Positions 45,995 to 54,867 of a DNA stretch of 64,000 nt are shown here, piece after piece. Positions within the stretch are counted from its first letter, which is position 1. Each line of letters opens with the position of its first letter. A program made the position numbers and the translations under genes. A model generated the notes under the pieces. The model ran no database searches. It was not told where the DNA came from and saw only the letters and a list, made by a program, of their open reading frames with translations. Source of the DNA: Mycolicibacterium rutilum (GTDB lineage Bacteria; Actinomycetota; Actinomycetes; Mycobacteriales; Mycobacteriaceae); the NCBI RefSeq assembly GCF_900108565.1, contig NZ_LT629971.1, forward strand, positions 2,232,001 through 2,296,000, read 5' to 3'.

Positions 45995-48064
45995 TCACTC
46001 GCAGGTGGCGTCGGCGGCGTTGGTGACGGTGAGATCCTCGGGCAGCTGGGTCGGGGTGCTACGGGTGCCGCGCACCACGTGCACCTGCACCGGCGAACCG
46101 CTCGGCGACGGCGGGTTCACCGAGTAGAAGTCGCTGCCCAGCACGACCTGCACCACGTCGCCCTTGCCGGACACCCGCTCGATGGTCGGGTTGGCGAACG
46201 CCGAGGCGACGGTGGCGGCGGCCTGCTCGTTGCCCGGTGAGAAGAACACGGTCGTCGAGTCGAGCGGTCCGGGGTAGTCATCGGGCGTCGTGACGTTGAA
46301 GCCGTGGTTCTCCAGCTCGGTCGCGGCGGTCGCGGCGAGGCCGTTCTCGCCGGTGGAGTTCGACACCTGCACGGTGACGTCGCCGGGGTTGGTGGTGACG
46401 GCGTCGACGAGTTCGCTCGACGGCGCAGAGTCGTGCGTCGGCGCCGCCGTCGAGGACTCCACCGACTCCGGGGTGCCGGGCACCGGGGTGTTGTCGGCGT
46501 TCTTCTCCTCGGGCAGCGGGTCGTCGTTGATGATCGCGTCGAAGATCGCGCGGGTGTCGTCCTCGCGCAGATGCTCGTTACCCCACTCGTCCATGTAACC
46601 CGTTGTGGGAACGGTCAAGAACGTGATCCGGCCGGCCGCGATGCCCTGGATCGACTGGCCGAGCGTGACGAGGTCCTTGGTGTCCATGTTGTCGACGTAG
46701 CTGTCGTTGATGAACATGTTGACCACGTTGTTGAGCTTGGACAGCGAGAAGAACACTTCCTTGGAGATCATCGAGCGCATCAGCGACGACAGGAACAGCT
46801 GCTGGCGTTTGATGCGGCCGTAGTCGCCGTTGGTCTCCGTGGTGACCTGCCGCGCGCGCACGTACTGTAGCGCAGTGTGGCCGTCGACCATCTGCCGGCC
46901 CGCGGTGGGCAGCACCGTGCCCAGTTCGTAGTCCTCGAGCGGGGTGGTGCTGCACACCTCGACGCCGCCGAGCGCGTCGACCATCTTGGAGAAGCCCGCG
47001 AAATCGACTGCCATGAAACGGTTTATCGACAGGCCCGACATCTTCTGGATGACCTTCACCAGGCACTTCGGGCCGCCGACGGCGTAGGCGGAGTTGAGCT
47101 TGTACTCGGTGTAGACCTCCTCCTCGCCGTACATCGGCGACTCGGGGTCGGTGATCGGCCCGTACTGCCCGGTCTGCGGGTCCCACGGCTCGCACTTCAT
47201 CGGCTCGATCGCGAGGTCGCGCGGGAACGACACCGCCACCACGCGCTCCCGGTTCGCCGGGATGTTGACCAGCATCACGGTGTCCGAGCGGGCGCCGGCG
47301 GCGTCCTCGGTGGTGCCCGCGCCCACCTCGCTGTTCGCGCCGATGCGGCTGTCGACGCCGACGATCAGGAAATTCTCGTCACCGAACTGGGCGTTGGGGT
47401 CGAGGATGTCGCGGGAATCCGGGTCCAGCGCCGAGATCCGGTTGAGCATGTTGTTCTTCGCCGACTGCCACTGCCACGCGCCGCCGGTCATCACCAGCGC
47501 CAGCACCGCGAGCACGGCGGCCGCCGACCGGCCGGCGGCGATGGTCCGGCGCCGGGCGCGACGCGAGCGGGCGGGCGCAGCGGCGCGGCCCGTCGCAGCG
47601 TGTGCGGCCGGCACGCGGGCGGGCCTGCGCACCAGCGCGAGGTCGGGCAGCTCGGACTCGACGGGTAGGGCCGGGATGATCTCGGTGTCGGGGGCGTCGT
47701 CGTCGAGGTCTGCGTCCTCGTACTCGAGTACCGGCTCCTCGGGCTCTGCGTCGGGCACCGCCGCGATGATCTCGGTCGGCGGGGCCGGTGGATCGGGCGG
47801 TTCGGGTTCACGCTGGCGACGGCGGCGCAGCGACGGGTTCGGGGTGTCGCCGGAGAGTTTGGCGATCAGGTCGGCGACGGTGACACCGGCAGTGTGGTTA
47901 CCGCTGGGCTCGTCGTCCTCGGCGTCGACGTCGGGGACCGAGGCGCTGCTGCGCTCCCACGGCGCGGCGCCTGGCGACGGCCGCTGACTTCGGGTAAGCC
48001 ATTGGTTGTCGCCACCGCCGGAAGCGTCGGCAGGGCCAGGAGTGGCGCGATCGCCGTCACTCAT
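45995..48064 (-). CDS. LytR-CpsA-Psr family cell-wall ligase with LytR_C domain
   Basis: 689 aa from ATG 48064. A ~180-residue acidic, Pro-rich cytosolic region precedes one membrane helix (AAAVLAVLALVMTGGAWQW). The LCP domain follows with GVDSRIG, ARSDTVMLVNIP, VAVSFPRDLAI and YVRARQVTTETNGDYGRIKR (catalytic Asp/Arg residues); a LytR_C domain (VTVQVSNSTGENGLA) closes the protein. LCP enzymes attach arabinogalactan to peptidoglycan in mycobacteria. It matches Rv0822c. The in-frame extension to 48139 has no family support. Confidence 0.92.
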   Translation of the reverse strand: MSDGDRATPGPADASGGGDNQWLTRSQRPSPGAAPWERSSASVPDVDAEDDEPSGNHTAGVTVADLIAKLSGDTPNPSLRRRRQREPEPPDPPAPPTEIIAAVPDAEPEEPVLEYEDADLDDDAPDTEIIPALPVESELPDLALVRRPARVPAAHAATGRAAAPARSRRARRRTIAAGRSAAAVLAVLALVMTGGAWQWQSAKNNMLNRISALDPDSRDILDPNAQFGDENFLIVGVDSRIGANSEVGAGTTEDAAGARSDTVMLVNIPANRERVVAVSFPRDLAIEPMKCEPWDPQTGQYGPITDPESPMYGEEEVYTEYKLNSAYAVGGPKCLVKVIQKMSGLSINRFMAVDFAGFSKMVDALGGVEVCSTTPLEDYELGTVLPTAGRQMVDGHTALQYVRARQVTTETNGDYGRIKRQQLFLSSLMRSMISKEVFFSLSKLNNVVNMFINDSYVDNMDTKDLVTLGQSIQGIAAGRITFLTVPTTGYMDEWGNEHLREDDTRAIFDAIINDDPLPEEKNADNTPVPGTPESVESSTAAPTHDSAPSSELVDAVTTNPGDVTVQVSNSTGENGLAATAATELENHGFNVTTPDDYPGPLDSTTVFFSPGNEQAAATVASAFANPTIERVSGKGDVVQVVLGSDFYSVNPPSPSGSPVQVHVVRGTRSTPTQLPEDLTVTNAADATCE

Positions 48065-48260
48065 GTTCCTACCGGCCTCCAAGTCGTACTGCGTGCAGCA
48101 CACGGGTGTACGCGGCGCTCCGCGCCATTGCGATAGCACCTGGATGGCTCCGCTGACGGAACCGCATTACGAACGAGACTCATATCGTACTTAGACATCC
48201 TGAGAGATGTGATGTCAGAGTCGTCTCAGGACGGAGACGACTGGGCGACGGCCGGATCCG

Positions 48261-49436
48261 CTAACCCCCGGAATGCATGACTTCGGCACCCGCGGGCACC
48301 GTGCAGTCGTCCGGGTCGGCCAGCCAGTTCTCCGGCAGCGAGACCGCAGCCGGCGAGCCCTGACGGCCGCGCGGCCCGGTGGCGGCGTCGGGAAACGGCA
48401 CCTCCGGATCCAGCTGATCAACGAGTGTTTCGAGTTCGGCCAGCGTCTTGACCAGGGCCAATGACCGGCGCAGCTCGGCGCCGGCCGGAAATCCGTGCAG
48501 ATACCAGGCCACATGCTTGCGGATGTCCCGCATGCCCTTGTCCTCGCCGAAGTGGTCGGCGAGCAGGCGCCCGTGCCGCACGATGATCGACGCGACCTCG
48601 CCCAGGGTCGGCGGCGTCGGGGCCGGCGCTCCGGTGAACGCGGCCGACAACTCGGCGAACAACCAGGGCCGACCCAGGCAGCCGCGCCCGATCACGACGC
48701 CGTCGCACCCGGTGGCCGACATCATCGCCAGCGCGTCGGCGGCCTCGAAGATGTCGCCGTTGCCCAGCACCGGGATGCCGGTGACGTGCGCTTTGAGCGC
48801 GGCGATCTGCTCCCAGTCGGCCGTGCCGGAGTACCGCTGGGCGGCCGTGCGGGCGTGCAGGGCGACCGCGGCAGCTCCCTCCTCGGCGGCGATGCGCCCG
48901 GCGTCGAGATGCGTGCGGTGCTCGTCGTCGATGCCGATGCGAAACTTCACCGTCACCGGGATGTCGGTGCCTTCGGTCGCGCGCACCGCGGCCGCGACGA
49001 TCTGACCGAACAGCCGCCGCTTGTAGGGCAGCGCCGCGCCGCCGCCGCGCTTGGTCACCTTGGGCACCGGACAACCGAAATTCATGTCAATGTGGTCGGC
49101 CAGGCCCTCGTCGACGATCATCTTGGCCGCCGCGTAGGTGTTGTGCGGATCGACCGAATACAGCTGCAGCGACCGCGGACTCTCATCGGGCGAGAACGTG
49201 ACCATGTGCATGGTCGCCGGGTGGCGTTCGACCAGTGCGCGAGCCGTCACCATCTCGCAGACGTACAGTCCGCTGACCGTGCCGGCGCGCGCCAGTTCGA
49301 GTTCACGGCACAGGGTGCGGAACGCGACGTTGGTCACGCCGGCCATCGGTGCCAGCACCACCGGGCTGGGCAGCCGGATCGGGCCGATCGCCAGTTCGTG
49401 CCTGCCGGCCAGAACCGTCGTCATCGCCCCTGTCAT
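48261..49436 (-). CDS. dusB: tRNA-dihydrouridine synthase (DusB type)
   Basis: 391 aa, FMN-binding TIM barrel. It starts PSPVVLAPMAGVTNVAFR, with the catalytic Cys in MNFGCPVPKVTKRGGGAAL and further motifs VTVKFRIGIDDEH and DGVVIGRGCLGRPW. It reduces specific uridines in the tRNA D-loop with NADPH. ATG 49436 overlaps the desA1 stop (ATGA), a coupling conserved with Rv0823c-Rv0824c; ATG 49424 is an alternative start. Confidence 0.94.
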   Translation of the reverse strand: MTGAMTTVLAGRHELAIGPIRLPSPVVLAPMAGVTNVAFRTLCRELELARAGTVSGLYVCEMVTARALVERHPATMHMVTFSPDESPRSLQLYSVDPHNTYAAAKMIVDEGLADHIDMNFGCPVPKVTKRGGGAALPYKRRLFGQIVAAAVRATEGTDIPVTVKFRIGIDDEHRTHLDAGRIAAEEGAAAVALHARTAAQRYSGTADWEQIAALKAHVTGIPVLGNGDIFEAADALAMMSATGCDGVVIGRGCLGRPWLFAELSAAFTGAPAPTPPTLGEVASIIVRHGRLLADHFGEDKGMRDIRKHVAWYLHGFPAGAELRRSLALVKTLAELETLVDQLDPEVPFPDAATGPRGRQGSPAAVSLPENWLADPDDCTVPAGAEVMHSGG

Positions 49437-50428
49437 GGTGCGGAGGCCAAAACCTTCTTCGCCGAGAGCTTTTCGGCCTTACGGGCCTCACGCTCGAGCC
49501 TGCGCTGCTTGGACTCCTCGAACTTCTGCGAGGCCTCCTCGAGTTCTTCGACGAGCTTGCCGAGGTCGTCGCGCATCCGCGCGGCCTCGCCGGTGAAGTC
49601 CTCGCGCTCGAAGATGCGCCACTTCTTGAGCACCGGCATCACGACGTCGTCGAGGTGGATCCGCGGGTCGTAGACGCCGCCGACGGCGATGATGACCGCC
49701 TTGCGGCGGAACTCGGGAACCGTGTAGCCGGGCATCTTGAAGTTGCGCAGCACGCGGTGCAGGGAGTGCATCGCCTGGTCGGGGGCGATGTCGAAGCCGG
49801 CCTCGGAGACGTCGCGGTAGAAGATCATGTGCAGGTTCTCGTCTGCCGAGACCCGGGCGAGCAGCTGGTCGGCGATGGTCTCGTTGCACGCCTTACCGGT
49901 GTTGCGGTGCGAGACGCGGGTGGCGAGCTCCTGGAACGTCACGTAGATGACCGAGTCGAACAGGCTCTCGGCGAACAGGTCGCCCTGCTGGTTCTGGCCG
50001 GGGGAGAAGCCGCGGGTGACCTGCTCGACGCGCAGCTGCTCGAGCTGCACGGGGTCCACGGCGCGGGTGACGACGAGGTAGTCGCGCAGCGCGATGCCGT
50101 GCCGGTTCTCCTCGGCCGTCCACCGGTTCACCCACTGGCCCCAGGCGCCGTCCATGCCGAAGTTCATCGCGATCTCGCGGTGGTACGACGGCAGGTTGTC
50201 CTCGGTCAGCAGGTTCTGGATCATCGCCACCTGGGCGACCTCGGAGAGCTGCGCCTGCTCGGGGTCCCAGTCCTGGCCGCCGAGGGCGTAGTAGTTCTTG
50301 CCGTCCGACCACGGGATGTAGTCGTGCGGGTTCCAGTCCTTGCGCATCGACAGGTGCCGGTTGAGGTTCTTCTCAACGACGGGCTCGAGCTCGTGCAGCA
50401 GGTGCAGGTCGGTCAAGTTCTCGTGCAT
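49433..50428 (-). CDS. desA1: Acyl-ACP desaturase DesA1
   Basis: 331 aa. Di-iron ligands are in E-E-N-R-H (residues 106-110) and D-E-N-L-H (196-200), as in plant stearoyl-ACP desaturases. The C-terminus is a charged coiled-coil-like tail. It is a soluble desaturase essential for mycolic acid synthesis in mycobacteria. ATG 50428 is preceded on the minus strand by a GAGGA ribosome site; the frame extends to 50503 without family support. It is coupled to dusB. Confidence 0.94.
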   Translation of the reverse strand: MHENLTDLHLLHELEPVVEKNLNRHLSMRKDWNPHDYIPWSDGKNYYALGGQDWDPEQAQLSEVAQVAMIQNLLTEDNLPSYHREIAMNFGMDGAWGQWVNRWTAEENRHGIALRDYLVVTRAVDPVQLEQLRVEQVTRGFSPGQNQQGDLFAESLFDSVIYVTFQELATRVSHRNTGKACNETIADQLLARVSADENLHMIFYRDVSEAGFDIAPDQAMHSLHRVLRNFKMPGYTVPEFRRKAVIIAVGGVYDPRIHLDDVVMPVLKKWRIFEREDFTGEAARMRDDLGKLVEELEEASQKFEESKQRRLEREARKAEKLSAKKVLASAP

Positions 50429-50662
50429 TGGTCCTTTGTCCTCCTCGACGTGCGGGAGCCCTAGTTCTGTACCGGCCCAGTTATCTGTACCTGTTGGTTG
50501 CACTCAGAGTATCTGTGTACCCCGGTGACATCAAGTTCCGTGAGCAAGTGTCACATCCGCAACACAGGACTCAGTCCGGCAGGTAGAGTTCCCGGCGGGC
50601 AAAGCCTTTACGCCCGCACCAGGTATCGAAAAGCCGGTACTACAGGACTCGGAGGACAAGCG

Positions 50663-51100
50663 TTGAAGAAAGCGCGCAAACTATTGACCGGCGTTATTGT
50701 CGCCGCCGCAACGGCGAGCGGCGCACTCCTTGGTGCGGGGGAAGCGGTCGCAGTGCCTGATGTGGTGGATCGTCCCTACAAGGACGCCAAGCGGATGATC
50801 GAGCGCTCGGGCGGCAGGGCCGTGGTGGCCACGCGGGTCGGTACCGGCGCGGAGGAAGCCCTCTGCCTGGTGACCAACGCCTGGGATGCGGCGGTCCGGC
50901 GGCCGAACTCGCGGAGTCGCTTGGTCGAGAACCGCGAGGTCATGGTGGCCCTGAACTGCAACGGCGTGCTGGCCGCACCGGGTTCGGCCGGTAACTCCGC
51001 GATGAGCCCGGCCGGCCGTCAGGCCAAGGCCGAGGCCCAGGAGAAGGCACGTAAGGCCGAGGAGCGACGACTCGCCCAGGTCTCCACGCCGAACACCTGA
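50663..51100 (+). CDS. Secreted PASTA-like protein, paralogue 1 of 3
   Basis: 145 aa from TTG 50663, preceded by GGAGG at 50651-50655. A signal peptide (LLTGVIVAAATASGALLGAG, cleavage near AVA) is followed by a single ~70-residue domain, PDVVDRPYKDAKRMIERSGG to VALNCNG. This has the look of a PASTA unit with two conserved Cys (EALC and LNC). A charged helical tail ends QVSTPNT. It is the most divergent of three tandem paralogues. Function is unknown; PASTA folds often bind peptidoglycan or beta-lactams. Confidence 0.72.
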   Translation: MKKARKLLTGVIVAAATASGALLGAGEAVAVPDVVDRPYKDAKRMIERSGGRAVVATRVGTGAEEALCLVTNAWDAAVRRPNSRSRLVENREVMVALNCNGVLAAPGSAGNSAMSPAGRQAKAEAQEKARKAEERRLAQVSTPNT

Positions 51101-51213
51101 CCTTCGCGCGCAGATCTACGTCGCCCAGCAGTGGCGGCGCGCACGTTGACGCAATAAACTTCCGCCAGAATTTACTTGGCGGTTATCGCCCTGACATGGA
51201 GGTCGGCGTCATC

Positions 51214-51657
51214 GTGAAAAAGGTCATGTTCGTCGGGCTCGCGACCGCTGCGGCGGCATCGGCTGCACTCTTCGGGGCGGGTACGGCCGCCGCGGCACCG
51301 GACGTCGTCGGGATGAAGTACTCCGACGCCCTGCAGGAGATCAAGGACAGCGGCGGGCGCGCTGTGGTCGCCGCGCGTGTCGGCGACAAGCTCGACCAGG
51401 GCGACTGCATCGTCACCAATGTCTGGAACTCGTCGTTCCTGCGCATCGACGAGCAGGACAACAACGAGATGTCGGTCGCGCTGAACTGCGCGGGTGAGTA
51501 CGCCACCGCGACCACTCCGGGCGCCTCGGTCGCCAACCCGCTGGGCCGGGCGGCCAAGGCGGAGGACGAGGAAGCCGCCGCGCGCAAGCGGGCTCAGCAG
51601 CAGGCCGCGCAGGCCGAGGAGGAGGCCCTGGCCGAGGTCTCCACCCCCGACCAGTGA
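51214..51657 (+). CDS. Secreted PASTA-like protein, paralogue 2 of 3
   Basis: 147 aa from GTG 51214 with GGAGG at 51199-51203 (ATG 51196 is in frame). The signal peptide FVGLATAAAASAALFGAG ends at AAA. The domain PDVVGMKYSDALQEIKDSGG, ARVGDKLDQGDCIVTNVW and VALNCAGEYATAT is followed by an Ala/Glu/Lys-rich helix ending EVSTPDQ. The two Cys are retained. It lies 113 bp after paralogue 1, with a CCGCCA/TGGCGG stem between them (51163-51182). Confidence 0.75.
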   Translation: MKKVMFVGLATAAAASAALFGAGTAAAAPDVVGMKYSDALQEIKDSGGRAVVAARVGDKLDQGDCIVTNVWNSSFLRIDEQDNNEMSVALNCAGEYATATTPGASVANPLGRAAKAEDEEAAARKRAQQQAAQAEEEALAEVSTPDQ

Positions 51658-51695
51658 CGGGTAACGCAGCCTTCATATAGCCGCAACGGTTTTCA

Positions 51696-51714
51696 CGCCC
51701 AGTCAATCTGGGCG
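51696..51714 (+). terminator. Hairpin between paralogues 2 and 3
   Basis: CGCCCAG, loop TCAAT, CTGGGCG, followed by a short T-containing stretch. It would make paralogue 3 a separate transcript. Confidence 0.5.
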
Positions 51715-51794
51715 CATCTTGGTGTTTACACATCTCCGTGACAGTTGCGTGGAATCCACGCCCGTTTTTACGACAGTCACGGAAGCGAGCAGTC

Positions 51795-52211
51795 ATGCGA
51801 TTGCAGATGTTGGGAATCGGAGCGGTCGCGGCCGCGGCATCCGCCATGGTGCTGTTCGGGTCGGCCACCGCGGCCGCCGCGCCGGACGTCGTGGGCCAGC
51901 CCTACTCCGACGCCGTCGATGCCATCGAGCAGGGCGGCGGCACGGCTGTCGTCGCCGCCCGGGTGGGCGACAAGCTCGATCAGGGTGACTGCGTGGTCGT
52001 CAACGCGTGGGATTCGTCGTTCCTGCGCATCTCCGAATCGCGCAGCCAGGTCAGCCTGGCATTGAACTGCGCCGGCGAGTACGCCACGGCCACCAACCCG
52101 GGAGCCTCGGTCGCCAGCCCGCTCGGGCGCGAGGCGAAGTCGAAGGCCGAGGAGGAAGCGGCCGAAGAGGAGCAGCAGGCGCTCGAAGAGGTTTCGACGC
52201 CCGACGAGTAG
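51795..52211 (+). CDS. Secreted PASTA-like protein, paralogue 3 of 3
   Basis: 138 aa from ATG 51795, with GGAAGCGAG as ribosome site. Signal peptide (MLGIGAVAAAASAMVLFGSA, cleavage near AAA). Its domain is nearly the same as paralogue 2: PDVVGQPYSDAVDAIEQGGG, ARVGDKLDQGDCVVVNAWDS and LALNCAGEYATATNPGAS, ending EEVSTPDE. The shared end (VSTPD) suggests a functional C-terminus rather than a spacer. Confidence 0.75.
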   Translation: MRLQMLGIGAVAAAASAMVLFGSATAAAAPDVVGQPYSDAVDAIEQGGGTAVVAARVGDKLDQGDCVVVNAWDSSFLRISESRSQVSLALNCAGEYATATNPGASVASPLGREAKSKAEEEAAEEEQQALEEVSTPDE

Positions 52212-52229
52212 GGCCCTGACGAGTAGGGC

Positions 52230-52814
52230 TCAGTGGCTGGTGACCCGGCCGAGCAGCATCTCCACGCAGTAGTCGATGAACTGCTCGCGGGTCGCGGTCA
52301 GCGTGCCGTTGAGGTACGCGGTGAACAGTGCCGTGAGCGCGCCGATCAGACCGGTGGCGACCATGGCAGCCCGCGCGGGGTCGGTGATCCTGGTGAGTTT
52401 GTGTTGCAGTAGGTCGATGAAGCTGGGCATCCAATCGGCGCCTGAGCGGGTGAGTACCGGTTCGCGGGCCGGCGCCAGCAGCAGCACCCGGCCGCGGGTC
52501 GGGTCGTCGACCATCAGCGCGACGAACCGCTCGACGGCGTCGCGCGGCGTCTCGGCCGTCATCAGCGCCGACATCGCCCGCGTGCACACGTCGTCGTAGA
52601 CCGCGCGCACGAATTCGTCACGGTCGCTGAAGCTTTCGTAGAAGTAGCGCTCGGTGAGGCCGGCCACCCGGCAGGCCGCTCGCACGGTGAGGGAGGGGCC
52701 GTCGGCGCTGCCGAGCAGCCCGACGCCCGCCGCGATGAGTTCGTCGCGGCGCAGCATCTGGCGGTCCTGCAGCGGCACGCCGGACCACCGGCCCCGTCGT
52801 TGACCCGAAGGCAC
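52230..52814 (-). CDS. TetR-family regulator
   Basis: 194 aa from GTG 52814, with AGGAGG just upstream on the minus strand. The helix-turn-helix is LTVRAACRVAGLTERYFYESF around residues 38-58; DRDEFVRAVYDDV is typical TetR_N. The C-terminal domain resembles regulators of lipid or fatty-acid genes. It is divergent from the MpaB-family oxygenase 71 bp away and probably controls it. The frame extends to 53081 but only by running into that gene. Confidence 0.82.
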   Translation of the reverse strand: MPSGQRRGRWSGVPLQDRQMLRRDELIAAGVGLLGSADGPSLTVRAACRVAGLTERYFYESFSDRDEFVRAVYDDVCTRAMSALMTAETPRDAVERFVALMVDDPTRGRVLLLAPAREPVLTRSGADWMPSFIDLLQHKLTRITDPARAAMVATGLIGALTALFTAYLNGTLTATREQFIDYCVEMLLGRVTSH

Positions 52815-52885
52815 GTCCCTCCTAAGCTCGCGGATGACAACGCCTGTAGTCAGAGTACCGATCCAGGCCGGACGAAAGTAGGTCA

Positions 52886-53890
52886 GTGACTCAAGATACG
52901 TCTGCGACGTGCCCGGTGTCCGAAGAGTCCCCCGTTGCTGCCGGGTGCCCGGTGACCTCCGGCGGCTACGACGCGCCGCCGGCGCCGCTGGGTCCCGACT
53001 CGCTGACGTGGAAGTACTTCGGCCAGTGGACCGGCCTGCTGCAAGGACCGTGGGCAGGGTCGATGCAGAACATGCATCCACAGTTGGGCGCGGCGGTGCA
53101 GGAGCACTCGATCTTCTTCCTGGAGCGGATACCGCGGCTGCTGCGGTCGATCTACCCGATTGGCGGCGTGGTGTTCGACAGCGACCGTGCGCCCACGACT
53201 GGCGCGGAGGTGCGTGATTACCACATCGGGATCAAGGGCGTCGATGAGCAAGGTCGCCGTTACAGCGCGCTGAACCCCGACGTCTTCTACTGGGCGCACG
53301 CGACATTTTTCAAGTCCACGCTGCTGGCCGCCGAGAAGTTCGGTGGCGGATTGACCGAGGCCGACAAGCGGCAGCTGTTCGACGAGCACATCACCTGGTA
53401 CCGCATGTACGGGATGAGCATGCGGCCGGTGCCCAAGACGTGGGAGGAGTTCCAGGAGTACTGGGACCACATGTGCACCAACGTCCTGGAAAACAACTGG
53501 GCCGCGCGTGAGGTGATGGACCTGTCCACGATGCCCAAGCATCCGTCGCTGGCGTGGCTGCCGAACTGGATGTGGAAGCTCAACCTCAAGCTCATGCAAC
53601 CGGCCGCGGAGTTCATGACCGTCGCCCTGTATGACCCGCCGGTGCGAGAGCTGATGGGCTACACGTGGTCTCCGCGAAAGGAATGGCTGCACCAGCGGTT
53701 CTGCGACGTGGTGACTTTTGTGACCAAGGTGCTGCCCGATCGCTGGTTGTGGCACCCCCGCAAGCGTTCGGCGATGGACCGCGCGTTCGGCAGGCTGCCC
53801 GCGGACTCGCCGCTCGTCGAGACGCCGGCACGAAACCTGCCGCCGCAGGAGTACCGCGGCCAGCCGCAGTTCTACTGCCCGAACGTCTGA
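52886..53890 (+). CDS. Oxygenase MpaB-family protein (DUF2236)
   Basis: 334 aa. The family pattern is present: SLTWKYFGQWTGLLQGPW, RSIYPIGGVVF with a following regulatory region, HIGIKGVDEQGRRYSALNPD and the WAHATFFKSTL His motif. HxxxH-type residues in DEHITWYRMYG follow. MpaB-like enzymes carry an unusual heme-binding helical fold and some cleave polyisoprenoid chains (latex-clearing protein relatives). GTG 52886 is taken; two early Cys (ATCPVSEE, AGCPVTSG) precede the fold. Divergent from TetR. Confidence 0.85.
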   Translation: MTQDTSATCPVSEESPVAAGCPVTSGGYDAPPAPLGPDSLTWKYFGQWTGLLQGPWAGSMQNMHPQLGAAVQEHSIFFLERIPRLLRSIYPIGGVVFDSDRAPTTGAEVRDYHIGIKGVDEQGRRYSALNPDVFYWAHATFFKSTLLAAEKFGGGLTEADKRQLFDEHITWYRMYGMSMRPVPKTWEEFQEYWDHMCTNVLENNWAAREVMDLSTMPKHPSLAWLPNWMWKLNLKLMQPAAEFMTVALYDPPVRELMGYTWSPRKEWLHQRFCDVVTFVTKVLPDRWLWHPRKRSAMDRAFGRLPADSPLVETPARNLPPQEYRGQPQFYCPNV

Positions 53891-53891
53891 T

Positions 53892-54242
53892 TCAGCGCGT
53901 GTGGTGCGTCCACATCGCGCCGTCGAAATAGCGTAGCCCGCAACGGTTCTGGGGGTCGGGAAACCAGCCCGGCTGTAGCGGCGGGTAGCGGCCGAACACG
54001 CCTCGGGGGTCGCCGGCCAGGTTCAGCCGATGCTCGTACTCGGCACGCGCGCGCAGTCCCGCGTCGCGGATCGCGAGTTCGCGTCGGCGGCGGGCGACGA
54101 CGACCGTGAGCGTCACGATGGCCGCGACGGTGACGGCGGTGTACCACCCGTTCACAAGCCACCACGTCGCCGCCAGGGCGACGGCGCCCGTCACAGCGGG
54201 ATGGCGCCGCCAAAAGGCGGGACGAGTTTGCTGGTAGAGCAT
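53892..54242 (-). CDS. DUF2510 membrane protein
   Basis: 116 aa. Two adjacent hydrophobic segments (GAVALAATWWLVNGWYTAVT and AAIVTLTVVVA) are followed by a charged helix and a C-terminal DUF2510 motif, LQPGWFPDPQNRCGLRYFDG then MWTHHTR. DUF2510 is a short W-x-P-D-P module frequent in actinobacterial membrane proteins; function unknown. Convergent with the oxygenase gene, 1 bp apart. Confidence 0.82.
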   Translation of the reverse strand: MLYQQTRPAFWRRHPAVTGAVALAATWWLVNGWYTAVTVAAIVTLTVVVARRRRELAIRDAGLRARAEYEHRLNLAGDPRGVFGRYPPLQPGWFPDPQNRCGLRYFDGAMWTHHTR

Positions 54243-54429
54243 CGCCCTTGATCATACGATTCTGCGGACCTTCCACAGAAAGTTGATTCTCAGGAAGTTT
54301 CCAGCGAACTTTCTGCCGCGTTGATCAAGATTTTGTTAGCTTGTCGACACAAGGGGAGTGCATCGGCGGGGCGATGGGGTTGGCGTAGTTCGTGACTGTC
54401 TCGCCGGTGCGTGGATCAGCGGGGGGACT

Positions 54430-54591
54430 GTGGCTCTCGAAGCCGAGGAATGCCTGTTCTGCTTGGCCGAGCAGTCGAAGCGGCCCGCGGAGCGGACGTT
54501 TCAGATCCCGGGCCGGCAAGCCGGTCCGGTGCCGGTGTGTCTCGAGCACTTCGATCAGCTCAGCGCCTGGTCGGCCAGCGCGTCGGACTGA
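54430..54591 (+). CDS. Small Cys-containing hypothetical protein
   Basis: 53 aa from GTG 54430, after a G-rich possible ribosome site. EECLFCLAEQ has C-x-x-C spacing and PVCLEHFDQL adds Cys and His, so a zinc-ribbon-like fold is possible. The frame can extend to 54358. It lies between a convergent membrane protein gene and tRNA-Lys with no operon partner. I do not recognise it. Confidence 0.4.
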   Translation: MALEAEECLFCLAEQSKRPAERTFQIPGRQAGPVPVCLEHFDQLSAWSASASD

Positions 54592-54688
54592 GCAACGCGA
54601 TGGACGCCGCAAATGGCGCCGAGCGCACGCTTGTGTACGCATCGCCCGAGATGATGGGTGAACAACCGAACGCTGGAAAGGTTTGTGG

Positions 54689-54761
54689 TGCCCCCGCGGA
54701 GTTTCGATCTCCGTACCCGCGGATTAAAAGTCCGCTGCTCTTCCGAGTGAGCTACGGGGGC
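54689..54761 (-). tRNA. tRNA-Lys(UUU)
   Basis: 73 nt on the minus strand. Acceptor GCCCCCG pairs with CGGGGGC, discriminator A; D-arm contains AGCTCACTCGG, anticodon loop CTTTTAA (anticodon TTT), T-arm GGAGATCGAAACTCC. No CCA is encoded. Confidence 0.95.
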
Positions 54762-54780
54762 GCAGCCACTCTATCGGAGG

Positions 54781-54815
54781 GGCCAGCTGGCCTACCAACT
54801 GAGCTATGCAGCATG
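54781..54815 (-). other. tRNA-like 5' fragment
   Basis: Read on the minus strand this gives TGCATAGCTCAGTTGGTAGG, the acceptor/D-arm start of a tRNA, but the remainder (GCCAGCTGGCC) is an unrelated palindrome with no anticodon or T-arm. It lies 20 bp upstream of tRNA-Lys, between it and the TnpB pseudogene. It may be a leftover of a tRNA interrupted by a mobile element, or a truncated second tRNA of a lost pair. Confidence 0.5.
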
Positions 54816-54867
54816 CCCGACAGCTTCTTCAAGCCGCGGACACCGCCCTTCTCGGGCGTCCGCAAGT

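Noticed and set aside
50498..52211. Tandem paralogues considered as a CRISPR-like or direct-repeat array
   Set aside because: The similarity is at protein level with signal peptides and ribosome sites; there are no short regularly spaced repeats. No CRISPR array was seen anywhere in the window.
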